This document shows, in pieces, positions 54,746 to 64,000 of a stretch of 64,000 bases of DNA (within the stretch, counting starts at the first letter, position 1; each line of letters opens with the position of its first letter). The position numbers and the translations under genes were made by a program. The notes below the pieces were generated by a model, which saw only the letters and a program-made list of their open reading frames with translations, had not been told where the DNA came from and searched no databases. Origin of the DNA: Geotrypetes seraphini (Eukaryota > Chordata > Amphibia > Gymnophiona > Dermophiidae). The stretch is from contig NC_047084.1 in NCBI RefSeq assembly GCF_902459505.1, positions 478,457,023 to 478,521,022 of the forward strand. Direction: 5' to 3'.

Positions 54746-54980
54746 GCTTTGGGTTTTTGGAGGGCTCACACTTTCCTCCACAAGTGTACTAGTTAGAGTG
54801 GGATACGAGCCTGGGTCCCCCTTCTCTGCAGTCCACTGCACCAAGCACCAGGTTACTCCAGACACTTGCTTGCTGCTGCTATAATAGGGACTGGTCATAA
54901 CATCTGAAGCTGTTAAACAGGCTGGTATGTACTGTTTCATTCACATCTTTGGGAGGGGTTGAGGGGTGGGAGGAGGTCAA
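54746..54980. mobile_element. Inner fragment of the 17623 element family
   Basis: GGGTTTTTGGAGGGCTCAC and TTAGAGTGGGATACGAGCC plus GGGTCCCCCTTCTCTGCAG parallel 18025-18130. Confidence 0.5.
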
Positions 54981-54984
54981 TGAC

Positions 54985-56453
54985 CAATTTGCCGATTCGA
55001 ATTGATTAATCGATTCACTTTGGTGAGTCAATTTGAATCGATTCGTTTAAAAAAAAAAAATCGGGATCACCAATTCGGTGACCAACCCTCCTCCCCCCGT
55101 ACCTTCAGGTCTCCTAAAGCAGGAGCGGCAGCGCTGCTTCTTGCTGGCTCTCCACTGCTGCTGCTGCTCATACTTTAGGGGTCAAGGGGGGAGGGTCAGT
55201 CGGGAAGTGCTGCATAAGCGCTCTTTCTAACGCCCTCCGGCTTCCTCCCTGGCCTCCTGGTCTCACCTTCAGCTAATTATGGCAGTCTGCAGAGTATCAC
55301 CTGTGCTGTAGCAATCCTAGCAGGCTGCTGTTGGCCTCTGTAGCATGTTCCCTCTACCGCAATCCTGCCCCTGACATCAGAGGAGGGGCGGGACCACAGC
55401 AGAGGGAATGTGCTGCGGTGGTCAATGACAGCCTGCTAGGATCGCTACAGCACCAGCGATCCTCTGCAGGCTGCTATAATTAGCTGAAGGTGAGAATGGG
55501 AGGCCAGGGGGGAAGCCGAAGGACACTAGAAAGGGGGAAATATGCAGGTCTTTGGGGGGGGCCCTGGTATAGAAGTACATGGAGGGAGGGAGGGAAGGGG
55601 AGTCCAAAGAGATGTGCATATGCCGAACTGGGGGGGGGAGAGAAATAATGGGTCTAAAAACAGAGGAGAGGAAGAGAGATGGTGGACAATAGGATTTAGG
55701 GAGGGAAGGAATAGAAGGGGAGAGAAGTTGGACACAAGGGATGGTGTGAGGGGGGGGAATAGAGATACTGGATAGGAGAGTAGTTGGGAAGAAAAAGGGA
55801 GAGATGGTGGACTCTGGGGTGGTGGGGAAGAAGGGAGAGATGCTGGAAGAAAGGGTAGTTGAGAAAAGGAGAGATGGTGAATCTGGGGATGGTGGGGTCC
55901 ATCACTGAAGCTGCAGGGATGGAGATGAAAAAAAAGGAAAGATGCCAGACCTCCGGGGAAGGGAAGGGAAACGGAAGGGGAGGACAGAGATGGAAGATGG
56001 ATGGTTAGCATGGAGAAAGAAGAAAACAACAAATGGGCAGGATACCCTGACAAGCGAGTTATCAGAAGACGTTTGCCCCAGAGCCAGGGACCAACATGAT
56101 TTGAATAATGACCAGACAACAAAAGGTAGAAAAAATAATTTTATCTTCCGTTTTGTGATTACAGTATGTTAGATTTGAAATGTGTATCCTGCCATAGCTG
56201 GAGTTAGACCGCAAACACGAGCTAGGATTTAAGAGAGGAAAAGTCTTTTTTGTTTATTTTGTTTATACCATAGCGCCAGTGTGGGTAGGAGAGGGCAAAG
56301 GGGGGTGTGGTGTGTAAAGAGGCTATAAAATAAACCCATCAGGATGTTTGATAAAAACACCCAATTGGGCAGAAAAATCAAATCGAATCCAAAAATCGAT
56401 ACAATAGGCTGAATCGAATCAAAATTTTTCCCCCCTGAATTGTGCAGCACTAG
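54985..56453. mobile_element. Foldback element with GATTCGAATTGATTAATCG ends
   Basis: Left part GATTCGAATTGATTAATCG, right part GAATCGAATCAAAATTTTTC and TTGTGCAGCAC. Inner palindrome 55240-55370 against 55385-55520 (CTTCAGCTAATTAT / ATAATTAGCTGAAG). 55530-55960 is GGGAGA-rich minisatellite-like sequence that yields S/L/P-rich shadow frames. Confidence 0.55.
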
Positions 56454-56519
56454 TAAGGTGGGGGGGGGGGGGGGGCATCTGTTAAGTTTGGCTACCGTTT
56501 TGGCATTTGTTCATTATTG

Positions 56520-56805
56520 AGACATGTCTAGCCTCAAACGTCCAAGTTTTACCCTGGACATTTTCTGTGATTTTCCATTATCACTGAAAAACGTCCAAAT
56601 CATGTCCACCCTAATCCCACCCAAAACATGCCCACAATATGCCCCCTTGAAATTTAGACACACATCAGACAAGCAGCAGAGAAAACTGTCTAAAAAATGT
56701 GTTTCGAAAATGGCAATTTGGACTTTGTTTTTGCAAATAAAATGTTCAACTGCCACTTTATGCCATTTTTGGACGGTTTCCTCTTTTGAAAATGAGCCCC
56801 CTTAT
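56520..56805. mobile_element. DNA element fragment ending GAAAATGAGCCCCC
   Basis: Inner AACGTCCAA motifs and terminus TTTTGAAAATGAGCCCCC, inverse of 50373. Confidence 0.5.
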
Positions 56806-56809
56806 TATT

Positions 56810-57390
56810 CTTGAGCAAAGACAATACAAATAATTTTAAAATAGTCTGTCCAGAAGCTAGAAATGTCAGTAATCTCGTATTTTATGAAGGCATTCCCGCA
56901 GGCATGTTAAGATCAGTGAGAACCCATGGCTTGTGAATCACATGTGGGTTTTCTGAGGCCATTAGTGTGATTCTTTTGTGATATTAAAAGCCTGACGTAC
57001 TAATGTGTGTTAACATGTTAATGTGCATTAATGAGTTTAATTAGTAAATAGGACTCCATTGCATTAATGCATGTTAACATGTTTACACTGGTACCTCTAG
57101 CTCTACATTTTTAAATAAAACTGAACAAAAGACAAAACATTTTGAAAAAAGATAACAGAGTCTATTTGCATTGAAGAGTTAACTGGATAGGAATGGCTTT
57201 TGCCCTGATAATCCCACTGTGCAGATTTCCTCACGATATTTAACTGGACAATGACACTGAATACCATGCTGTGACTGCTGCAGCAGAATCTGGTAGTGTC
57301 AGGGCAGACTGTTCGTAGAGCAGAGGTGGACCTGGCACTGCTGATATTCAGTCCCAGAGAACTATATAGAGCAATCTTAAATTGCTCACC
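56810..57390. other. Unassigned
   Basis: GTTAACATGTTAATGTGCATT at 57008-57035 is repeat-like. No gene. Confidence 0.3.
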
Positions 57391-57394
57391 ACCT

Positions 57395-58186
57395 CCTCCC
57401 CCCTTTTGTAAAGCCGTATTTGCAGTTGCTGTGTGGTAAATGTTCCAACGCCTATTAAATCCCTATGGGCGTCAAAGCGATTACCACAGCAGTAGCCGGA
57501 CCCTTGTCCACACTCTCGTAACTTCACGCTTAGATTACTGCAATCTACTTCTGACTGGTCTTCTGCAGTGCCGCCTCTCCCCCATCTGTGCAAAACTCTG
57601 CTGCACGACTCATCTTCTACCAGCCTCGCTACGCATGTCAACCCTCTCCTTAAGTCACTTCACTGGCTCCCTATCTGCCATCGCATACAGTTCAAGCTCC
57701 TATTGCTGACCTACAAGTGTGTTCATTCTGCTGCCCCTCAATATCTCTCCTCTCTTCTCTCTCCTTATACACCTCCCAGAGAACGTTCCTCAGATAAGTC
57801 ACTCTTAGCTGTACCCTTTTCCTCCATTGCCAATTCCAGACTTCGTTCCTTTCATCTAGCTGCCCCCCTATGCCTGGAATAAATTACCCGAGTTTGTCCA
57901 CCAAGCCCCTTACCTTACCTTATTTAAAAGCAGACTGAAAACCCACCTTGATATAACTTTCAATCCATAAACCTACTCCCCTCTGCCCACCAACCTAGCC
58001 GGCAGATTATCCGTTCCCCTTAACTATATCCATGACATCCTGTTTGTGTCTAGATTGTAAGCTCTTTCGAGCATTTCGAGCAAGGACTGTCTTCTTTGTA
58101 ACTCTGTACAGTGCTGCATGCATCTGGTAGCACTAGAGAAATAATTAATAGTAGTAGTAGCCATTACCGTGGCTTTGTAAAAGGGG
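57395..58186. mobile_element. Harbinger-like MITE split by an L2 tail
   Basis: CCCCTTTTGTAAAGCCGTA at the left and ACCGTGGCTTTGTAAAAGGGGCCC at the right are inverted ends; the interior GGTAAATGTTCC...GGGCGTC is interrupted at about 57500 by the L2. Confidence 0.5.
57500..58150 (+). mobile_element. L2 LINE, 5'-truncated 3' end
   Basis: Encodes TLVTSRLDYCNLLLTGLLQ, then in another frame LKSLHWLPICHRIQFKLLLL, CVHSAAPQYLSSLLSPY and SSIANSRLRSFHLAAP: one frameshift apart. 3' UTR has TAGATTGTAAGCTCTTTCGAG and GTACAGTGCTGCATGC, and a GTA-repeat tail. Confidence 0.9.
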
Positions 58187-58443
58187 CCCTCAGTTAGGTT
58201 TCTTGAGAAAACAAATACTATTGCTACCTGATTATAGCAGTGATGAAGACCAAAAGAATTAAAAAATTAATGATCTGACTGTTCCAATTACGGTTTCAAT
58301 GAGAAACGTGGGTGTCATCTTTGACTCTATCTATGAAACTTTATGTGAACAAAATTGTTAACCAGGTTTTCACAAAAATAATTCATTGATTAGGAGATTG
58401 CGGGAAGTTTTAAATCCTAATTTGAGATTGGTTGTGCAAAGTA

Positions 58444-58900
58444 CACTTCCCCCTCCGTATTCGCGAATTCTGTATCTAAGGATCCACTTATTCGCGGTTT
58501 TAAACCAAAAAAAGCATTTTCATTTTTCAGGCTATTTTAAGCCCTGTAAGCCCCCCCCTTAAGCCTTACCTGCTGGTCTAGCGGGTTTTCGGGGCAGGAG
58601 CGATCTTCACACGCTCCTGCCCCGTGCAGATCGCTCACAGGAAATGGCTCGAGAGACTACTGGAGCTCAAGGCAGCCATTTCCTGTGAGCGATCTGCACG
58701 GGGCAGGAGCGTGGGAAGATCGCTCCTGCCCTGAAAACCCGCTAGACCACTAGGTAAGGCTTAAGGGGGGCTTTCAGGGCTTAAAATAGCCGGGGGAAGC
58801 AGGAGTTAGGGGCAGAACTGGCCCAAATATTATTCACGGTTTTTTTAATATTCGCGGGCCGGCTCTGCCCCTAACCCCTGCGAATACGAAGGGGGAAGTG
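58444..58900. mobile_element. Tc1/mariner-like palindromic MITE with TA duplication
   Basis: Ends CACTTCCCCCTCCGTATTCG and CGAATACGAAGGGGGAAGTG, flanked by TA on both sides. Inner arms mirror each other (GCAGGAGCGATCTTC / GAAGATCGCTCCTGC; GGAAATGGCTCGAG loop). Resembles Tigger/pogo-derived MITEs with a TTCGCGG motif. Confidence 0.78.
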
Positions 58901-59125
58901 TACTGTTATGCCTTATTTTGTCTACTGTAATGCTTTATTAATGGGAGTTCTATAAACTCCTTAAAGCATTACAAGTAGCTCAGAATGCTGCAGCCTGACT
59001 TGTGGGTGGATTTTCTAAATTTTGTGAAGTCACTCCTATGTTGAAGTTACTGCGTTTGGCTTCCTATAGAACAACGCATCATTTTTAAGGTTTTGTTGTT
59101 AGTTTTTAAAGTTTTGAATAATTTA

Positions 59126-59288
59126 GGGCTCCTTTCACAAAGGTGAGCTAGCGTTTTTAGCGCACGCGCTCCCCGAAAAACTACCACCTGCTCAAGAGGA
59201 GGCGGTAGCAGCTAGCGCACGGGGCATTTTAGCGCACGCTGTTCCACGCGTTAAGGCCCTAATGGACCTTTGTAAAAGGAGCCCTTAG
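59126..59288. mobile_element. Harbinger-like MITE with TTA duplication
   Basis: GGGCTCCTTTCACAAAGG at the left, CCTTTGTAAAAGGAGCCC at the right, TTA on both sides. The three-base TTA duplication fits PIF/Harbinger. Inner GCTAGCGTTTTTAGCGC palindromic motifs. Relative of 21142 and 62686. Confidence 0.78.
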
Positions 59289-59725
59289 TTTCTCCACGCA
59301 TTATGGTTACTTTATATTTTTATGCTACAGTGAGGACGCTTAGGTCTTCTTGAAATTTACTTGAAGTGCCAACACGTAAAACTGTTTTTCTTAATGAATA
59401 TTGTTCCTCTTTATATAAAGTGATGGAACCACAACTTTGGTATAAACTCGTACCATCCACTTTGTGTTGATTGCACTTTGGTGCAGATTTTAAGAAGGAT
59501 TTGAAGACTTATCAATTTCAGCAGGCGTTTGGAAATTAGAGTCACTCTTTGATGAGTTCCTTAAGTATTTGTGAATCAGTGATGAATCACTCCAAGATGT
59601 ATTGCAGAATTATGCAATGTGATTTCTTCTTTACGATTTTATTAGAATGAGTATATCGAATTTATATGTATTCTGTAAACTACCAAGAACATTTGGATTG
59701 TGTAGTCAATAAATCCATTGATAAA

Positions 59726-60530
59726 TAAATCCAGGTTCCGCTATTGAATATTAACAATACCCAGATAGCTTCTGGGAGTTGCTAAAGACCTGCTTATGGG
59801 CTGATTATTGCCCATATTATAACCAAAATACAAACTACCCAAGTGGTCCAGATCACAAATACTCATATATAAAAAGCTATATCCCACTAAATGCGAGAAG
59901 TGCAACAAAAATTATTTACTAATCCAGGAAAAGGCCTCAGAATTGGAGCCTACGCGTAGTCCTATCATGGACTGAACTGTCAGAGTAGTGTTACCACTCC
60001 ATGCTCCAATCATAGGCCGGAAAAACCTGGGACTTATAAAATCTCTTAATTTATTATTATTTTAAATTTTTTAAATTATTGGTCTGTACTAAAATCTTCA
60101 TTTCAAACTTTATTATAATTAATCTTAGAATTTTTCATAAATAATTCTTTAATAGACCTTAAGGAATGTAATCTACTGTTACAACCCTACTATAACTAAA
60201 TAGTGTTTAACAGTGCAATATTCTCAGAGATAGAGTTATAGGCAACTAAATCACTTATCTTAAGCAGTTTTCATTATGGCTTGAAGATTTAGTAGCAGTA
60301 TGATGCCTGTACAATGCTATGCCGCCGACGCGGCCAGCGTTTCGTGGGCTATATTATAAGTCCACTGCTTCAGGGCTAATAGCCAAAAGACATTAAGGCA
60401 TCTTCAGCTGCAGGGCAATCTCCTTCTTCTGGTGCAAAATGTATTCCAGGATTACTTCCTTCTCATCAGGGCTAAGGAAAGGAAGATAACTCCTTAAGGG
60501 CGGTGACTCCTTAAGTGGAACCCTGCATCA
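59726..60530. other. Unassigned; contains a foldback-type motif
   Basis: GCCAGCGTTTCGTGGGC followed by CCACTGCTTCAGGGC (60332-60390) is the CGAAAC...CTGAAG pattern of other foldbacks here. No gene. Confidence 0.35.
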
Positions 60531-61070
60531 CGTAGCTATAGTTCGGATTCCTCTTTTCCACATGCATCACTTTGCACTTGCTCAGATTAAATGTCACCTG
60601 CCATTTTGATGCCCATTCTCCCAGTCTCATAAGGTCCTCTTGCAATTTTTTACAATCCTATTGTGATTTAACAACTTTGTGTCATCAGCAAATTTAATTA
60701 TCTCACTAGTTATTCCTATCTCTGGATCATTGATAAATGAGTTAAAAAGCAACGGTCCCTGCACAGACCCCTGGGGAACCCCACTATTTACCCTTCTCCA
60801 TTGAGAATATTGGCCATTTAAACTTACTCTCAGTTTTCTATCTTTTAACCAGTTCTTAATCCATAATAGGACATTACCTCATATCCCATGACTTTCTAAT
60901 TTCTTCAGAAGTCTTTCATGAGGTACTTTGTTAAATGCCTTTTGAAAATCTAAATACACAATATTAACTGGCTCACCGTTATCCATATGTTTATTTACCC
61001 CTTCATAGAAATGTAGTAGATTGAGGAGGCATGATTTCCCTTGACTAAATCCATGTTGGCTTTTTCAAAA
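60531..61070 (-). mobile_element. CR1-like LINE RT fragment
   Basis: On the minus strand, across several frame breaks: HASSIYYISMKG, then NIVYLDF-like, LLKKLESHGI-like, SGVPQGSVQGPLLFN-like and IKFADDTKL-like segments, ending in HVEKCKVMH-like sequence. Inactive. Confidence 0.8.
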
Positions 61071-61074
61071 CTCT

Positions 61075-61240
61075 AAAATGTCTAAAAAATGTCATAAATT
61101 GGCACTTGGACATCCTAATCGCTAGGACATCCAAGTGCCGATTTTCAAAACCATCATTCCGCTGTGCATCCAAGAGAAAAGGGGAGCATGTTGGAGGCAT
61201 GCTTTGGGCAGGCTCAGACTTGGACATCTTGCAGCGATAA
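61075..61240. mobile_element. Fragment of the GGCACTTGGAC DNA element family
   Basis: AATTGGCACTTGGACATCC and its inverse GGACATCCAAGTGCCGATTT form a hairpin, as at 38760. Confidence 0.5.
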
Positions 61241-62684
61241 TCAAACCTTTCCCAAGACCAGAGCAAGATTAATCCTTCGAAGAGCCCTAGGTACACAAGT
61301 ACACTGGGCCAATAGCCCTGCTCCACCCACAGCCCTGCCGCATCCCACCCAGGGCCTTGCCCCCACCCTTGTCTCTCTATGCCCCTGAATAATGCAAAGC
61401 TAACATATTCCAGTTAATAAATGTCAAAATAAAATACTTTTTTCTACCTTTCTTGTCTGGACGTTTTATTTTTTCCATCATATTGGTCCCAGTTTCTCTT
61501 CTGCCTTTCTGTATCTTCTGCTAATTCTCTTTCTAGTGTCTGCTATCCATTTAGCTTTTCTCATCTTTCCTGTCTTGTTTCATTCCCTCACTACACTTGT
61601 CTGATATGCTGATTGTTCTCTTTTAATTTTTCCCTCCTTTTTCTCTTTTCTGTCCCATCCACTCAAATTTCATCCTCTTTCTCACCTTTCTTTTTTATAT
61701 TTCAACGTTCATCTTCTCTCATGTTCTAGCACTCCTATTCTCCATCTCACTCCTTCCCCAGCCTCCAATTCCCTTCTGCCTTTCATCTGCACCTCATTAT
61801 TACATTTCAACCATTGTAGTCATTATCCTCTTCTCACTCATCTCCTTGTCACCCCTCTCCTTGATCTCTCTCACATGGTTCCACCATTTCCAGTATCTCC
61901 CATCCCTCCACTCTTCTAGCAGAGCATCTCTTCTCCCTTTCCCTCCTTTCCCTCTCCCTACTGTGATCCATCCCTCCTCTCTCCCCCCTATCCAGTTCTG
62001 CTCCTTTTTAGATGGGAGGCCTAGCATGATGGCAGTGACCACCCAGGGAAAGGGCATGCCGTGGATGGAGGAACTCTTCCATCGGCAGGGCTTGGGTCCC
62101 CTACCAGCTCAGATATGTGAGATCACAGCGGAGAGGGGGAGTGATGGTAAAGAGCAGTGGAGCAAAATTTTGTGCTCTGCCCCCTCCAGACCCACGGTCT
62201 GGTCATGCGGCAGGTTGAAAGTCTTGGCTGAAATGAGCATTTTTTATAAAATCTGTGCTTGCTTCAAGGAAGGTGTAATAGTCAGTGGGGGAGTTATCTG
62301 GCATCTACATGTATTCCTGATGTGAAATATGAAATATATGGACAGTTTTTTGACCCAGTTAAACTACACTTATGGTATGTCCCCTTTGAATTGCAGCATC
62401 TCCATCCGTATCCTCATTGTATTGATAGTAGCTTTCTGAAACTGGCTAAACTTGTAAATCACAAGCTACATGTGTAAATGCCACTATTTATGCACACATG
62501 TGCTCCTAAAATGACCTCTGAAACCTAAACTGTAATTAAGGCTAAGTGGCTACATTTTAAAATTACGTTTTCTATAGCAGAGCTCAGAAGTCATCTCCAC
62601 AATTGCAAATATTCTAAATTTTGAATGCATATCTGCTATGCTTCCTAAATATATAAAAAAGCAAATAACTAAGGGGCCCTTATT
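61241..62684. other. Unassigned; CT-rich middle
   Basis: 61440-62000 is pyrimidine-rich. 61999-62240 has no clear affinity. No supported gene or RNA. Confidence 0.3.
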
Positions 62685-62685
62685 A

Positions 62686-62789
62686 GTGTGCAGTAAATGC
62701 TAAGAAGTCCATTTTATACCTATGGGTTCTTAGCATTTAGCATACACTAGTACCATTAGCACACGCTAAGCTTTTGTGAAAGGCTCCCT
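62686..62789. mobile_element. Harbinger-like MITE with TAA duplication
   Basis: GGGGCCCTTATTAGTGTGC at the left, GCTTTTGTGAAAGGCTCCC at the right, TAA on both sides; inner GCTAAGAA / TTCTTAGC hairpin. Confidence 0.65.
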
Positions 62790-63503
62790 AAATGAATCCC
62801 TCTCTATAAAATATCTATAGAAACATAGAACTAATGTTGCATGACTTCTCAGTTTAAGTGCCTGAGGAAGTTTCTGGAAAGAAAGAGAGTGTTTTATTCA
62901 GTAATGTATTCTTAAACTAATAAGCTCCCCCTTACTGTGGGAGGCAGCACTTTAGATAGTTTGTTAAGCACTGAATTCAAAAGAAAAGAGGAAAATCAAA
63001 GCCAGCAGCAATGTGGACACATAAATATGAATAAATAAATAGAGGTGCGCAGTTAAAAAAAAAAAAAAAAAAGAAATAATGACTCACCGCTTGGTATGAA
63101 CAGCAGTCCAGACTTGGAGTGCATCATATGCCAAGAATGCGGAACTCAAGAAGCAGTGAGGAGATCATCCAAGTAGACAAAAGAACCCAAAAGGGTCCCT
63201 TCAAAAGCGAATCACAGTTAGATGTAATATTCATTTAGAGAGCTACAGAATTTTATCGTAAAGGCATGTTCAAATCAAATCCATTGACCTTTCAATAATT
63301 TTCCATACATGTGGTCTTCATATTTATGTGTCCATGTATATGCTGACAGATCCTTTTATTGCAATTTCATCAGGGCTAGAGCATTGGTGTGTTTAGAAAC
63401 CCCTGTTGTCCTCTACTAAAATGTGTATTGTTGCTTAATAGCATTCTGTGACAGGAACGTGGCTGTATAAACAAGTTATTCAACAGGATTTAACTGGGTA
63501 GAA
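62790..63503. other. Unassigned; inverted motif pair
   Basis: GGACACATAAATATGA at 63014 is mirrored by TCATATTTATGTGTCC near 63307, suggesting another foldback. Poly-A at 63055-63072. No gene. Confidence 0.35.
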
Positions 63504-63867
63504 CAGTGTCGGGCAAACCTTTTTGCTTGGCGGCACAGTAATCTCTGGGCCACAGCTGGAGGGCACCTGGGAATGCACGGACGTCGAAGTCTGCACATGC
63601 ACGTAGGCCCTCCAGACTGGGCCCTGAGTTGCCGGTGGGGGTGCTGGAGCAGAAGAGGCACCGAGAAGAGGAGAGGCACCAGTGAGGAGAAGAGATGTGG
63701 ATACCGGCTGACTGCCTCCAGGATGTGCCTCTTGCTGTGAGTTAAAGTAGTGTTTTTGAAAGGTTTTCTCGCTATGAGAAGCATGTCCTGTAGAAAGTCA
63801 GCCGGTGCCTCTCCTCCTCGCCGGTATCTTGTGGCACACCTGGAATCTCGCCGCAGCACAAAGTTTG
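63504..63867. mobile_element. hAT-type MITE, sister of 40742
   Basis: CAGTGTCGGGCAAACC at the left; GGCACACCTGGAATCTCGC near the right as in 40742-41089. The right terminus is shortened (ends CAAAGTTTG). GGGTAGAA and AGGTAGAA flank it, a 7 of 8 match. Confidence 0.65.
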
Positions 63868-63944
63868 AGGTAGAAAGTCTTCTATCTAGTTTAATCCCAC
63901 TGACTAGCTCTAGAGCAAATAATTAGCGGTATTTAACCAGATAG

Positions 63945-64000
63945 GCCCCAATTCTATAAATGGTGCCTAATAACTAGTCCTTGTTGAGTACGATTGTTAA
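63945..64000. mobile_element. Start of a MITE cut by the window end
   Basis: GGCCCCAATTCTATAAATGG then GTGCCTAA resembles the terminus of the element at 23986. Confidence 0.4.

Larger units (their letters stand above)
58205..59725 (+). mobile_element. L2-like LINE 3' half with two inserts
   Basis: Decayed frames give VTVSMRNVGVIFDS, LIRRLREVLNPNLRLVVQS and VMPYFVYCNALLMG either side of the palindrome at 58444-58900, then a second break at 59126-59288. Ends TTGATAAATAAATCC-like near 59725. Several stops. Confidence 0.75.

Noticed and set aside
55526-56122. 198-codon minus-strand frame
   Set aside because: Arises from GGGAGA-type repeats in a foldback element; composition is almost only S, P, L, F, H.
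1-64000. LTR retroelements or viral genes
   Set aside because: No paired long terminal repeats, primer site, or gag/protease/integrase-type motifs were seen.

Overview
The window reads as nuclear DNA of a repeat-rich vertebrate. No bacterial, viral or organellar gene set is present. The mix of L2-like and CR1-like LINEs, Helitrons, hAT and Tc1/mariner MITEs, CORE-type SINEs and long foldback elements, together with a tandem tRNA array, suggests an amphibian with a large genome, possibly a caecilian. That species guess rests on memory of repeat families and is not proven here.

Bases 1-16522 are a tandem array of about 2.33-kb units: seven full units and an eighth that is internally deleted and truncated. 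The array probably continues to the left of the window. Each unit carries three tRNA genes on the + strand: tRNA-Gln(CUG), tRNA-Gln(UUG) and tRNA-Phe(GAA), 21 genes in all. The two Gln genes and Phe are separated by 0.35-1.35 kb of spacer that is almost as conserved as the genes. The open frames in the spacers recur only because the units are homogenised, so I do not call them genes. Some copies are damaged: Gln(CUG) in unit 2, Phe in unit 6 (anticodon now AAA) and Phe in unit 7 at the array edge.

Bases 16523-64000 are interspersed repeats nested in each other. Main landmarks are: an L2-like LINE at 20225-21710 with a Harbinger-like insert; a CR1 (25790-29465) split by an L2 and a Tc1/mariner palindrome; a mariner (30531-36606) split by two LINE fragments, each with a Helitron in its 3' tail, one Helitron holding a 5'-truncated CR1 with an intact 683-codon reverse transcriptase frame; several hAT elements with clear 8-bp target duplications (24440, 40742, 41888, 42417); a 1.5-kb foldback (43282-44790) between 14-bp direct repeats and containing a perfect 211-bp inverted repeat; an L2-like LINE with endonuclease and RT parts (51640-54745, minus); and an L2 (58205-59725) with two MITE inserts.

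The only host protein-coding signal I can support is one 90-base exon with good splice signals on the minus strand (36830-36919) and, more weakly, a possible terminal exon and 3' UTR on the same strand near 19.3-19.8 kb. If both are real, most of this window is the last intron of an unnamed minus-strand gene. I see no LTR element and no CRISPR array. The remaining stretches are low-complexity or unassigned.
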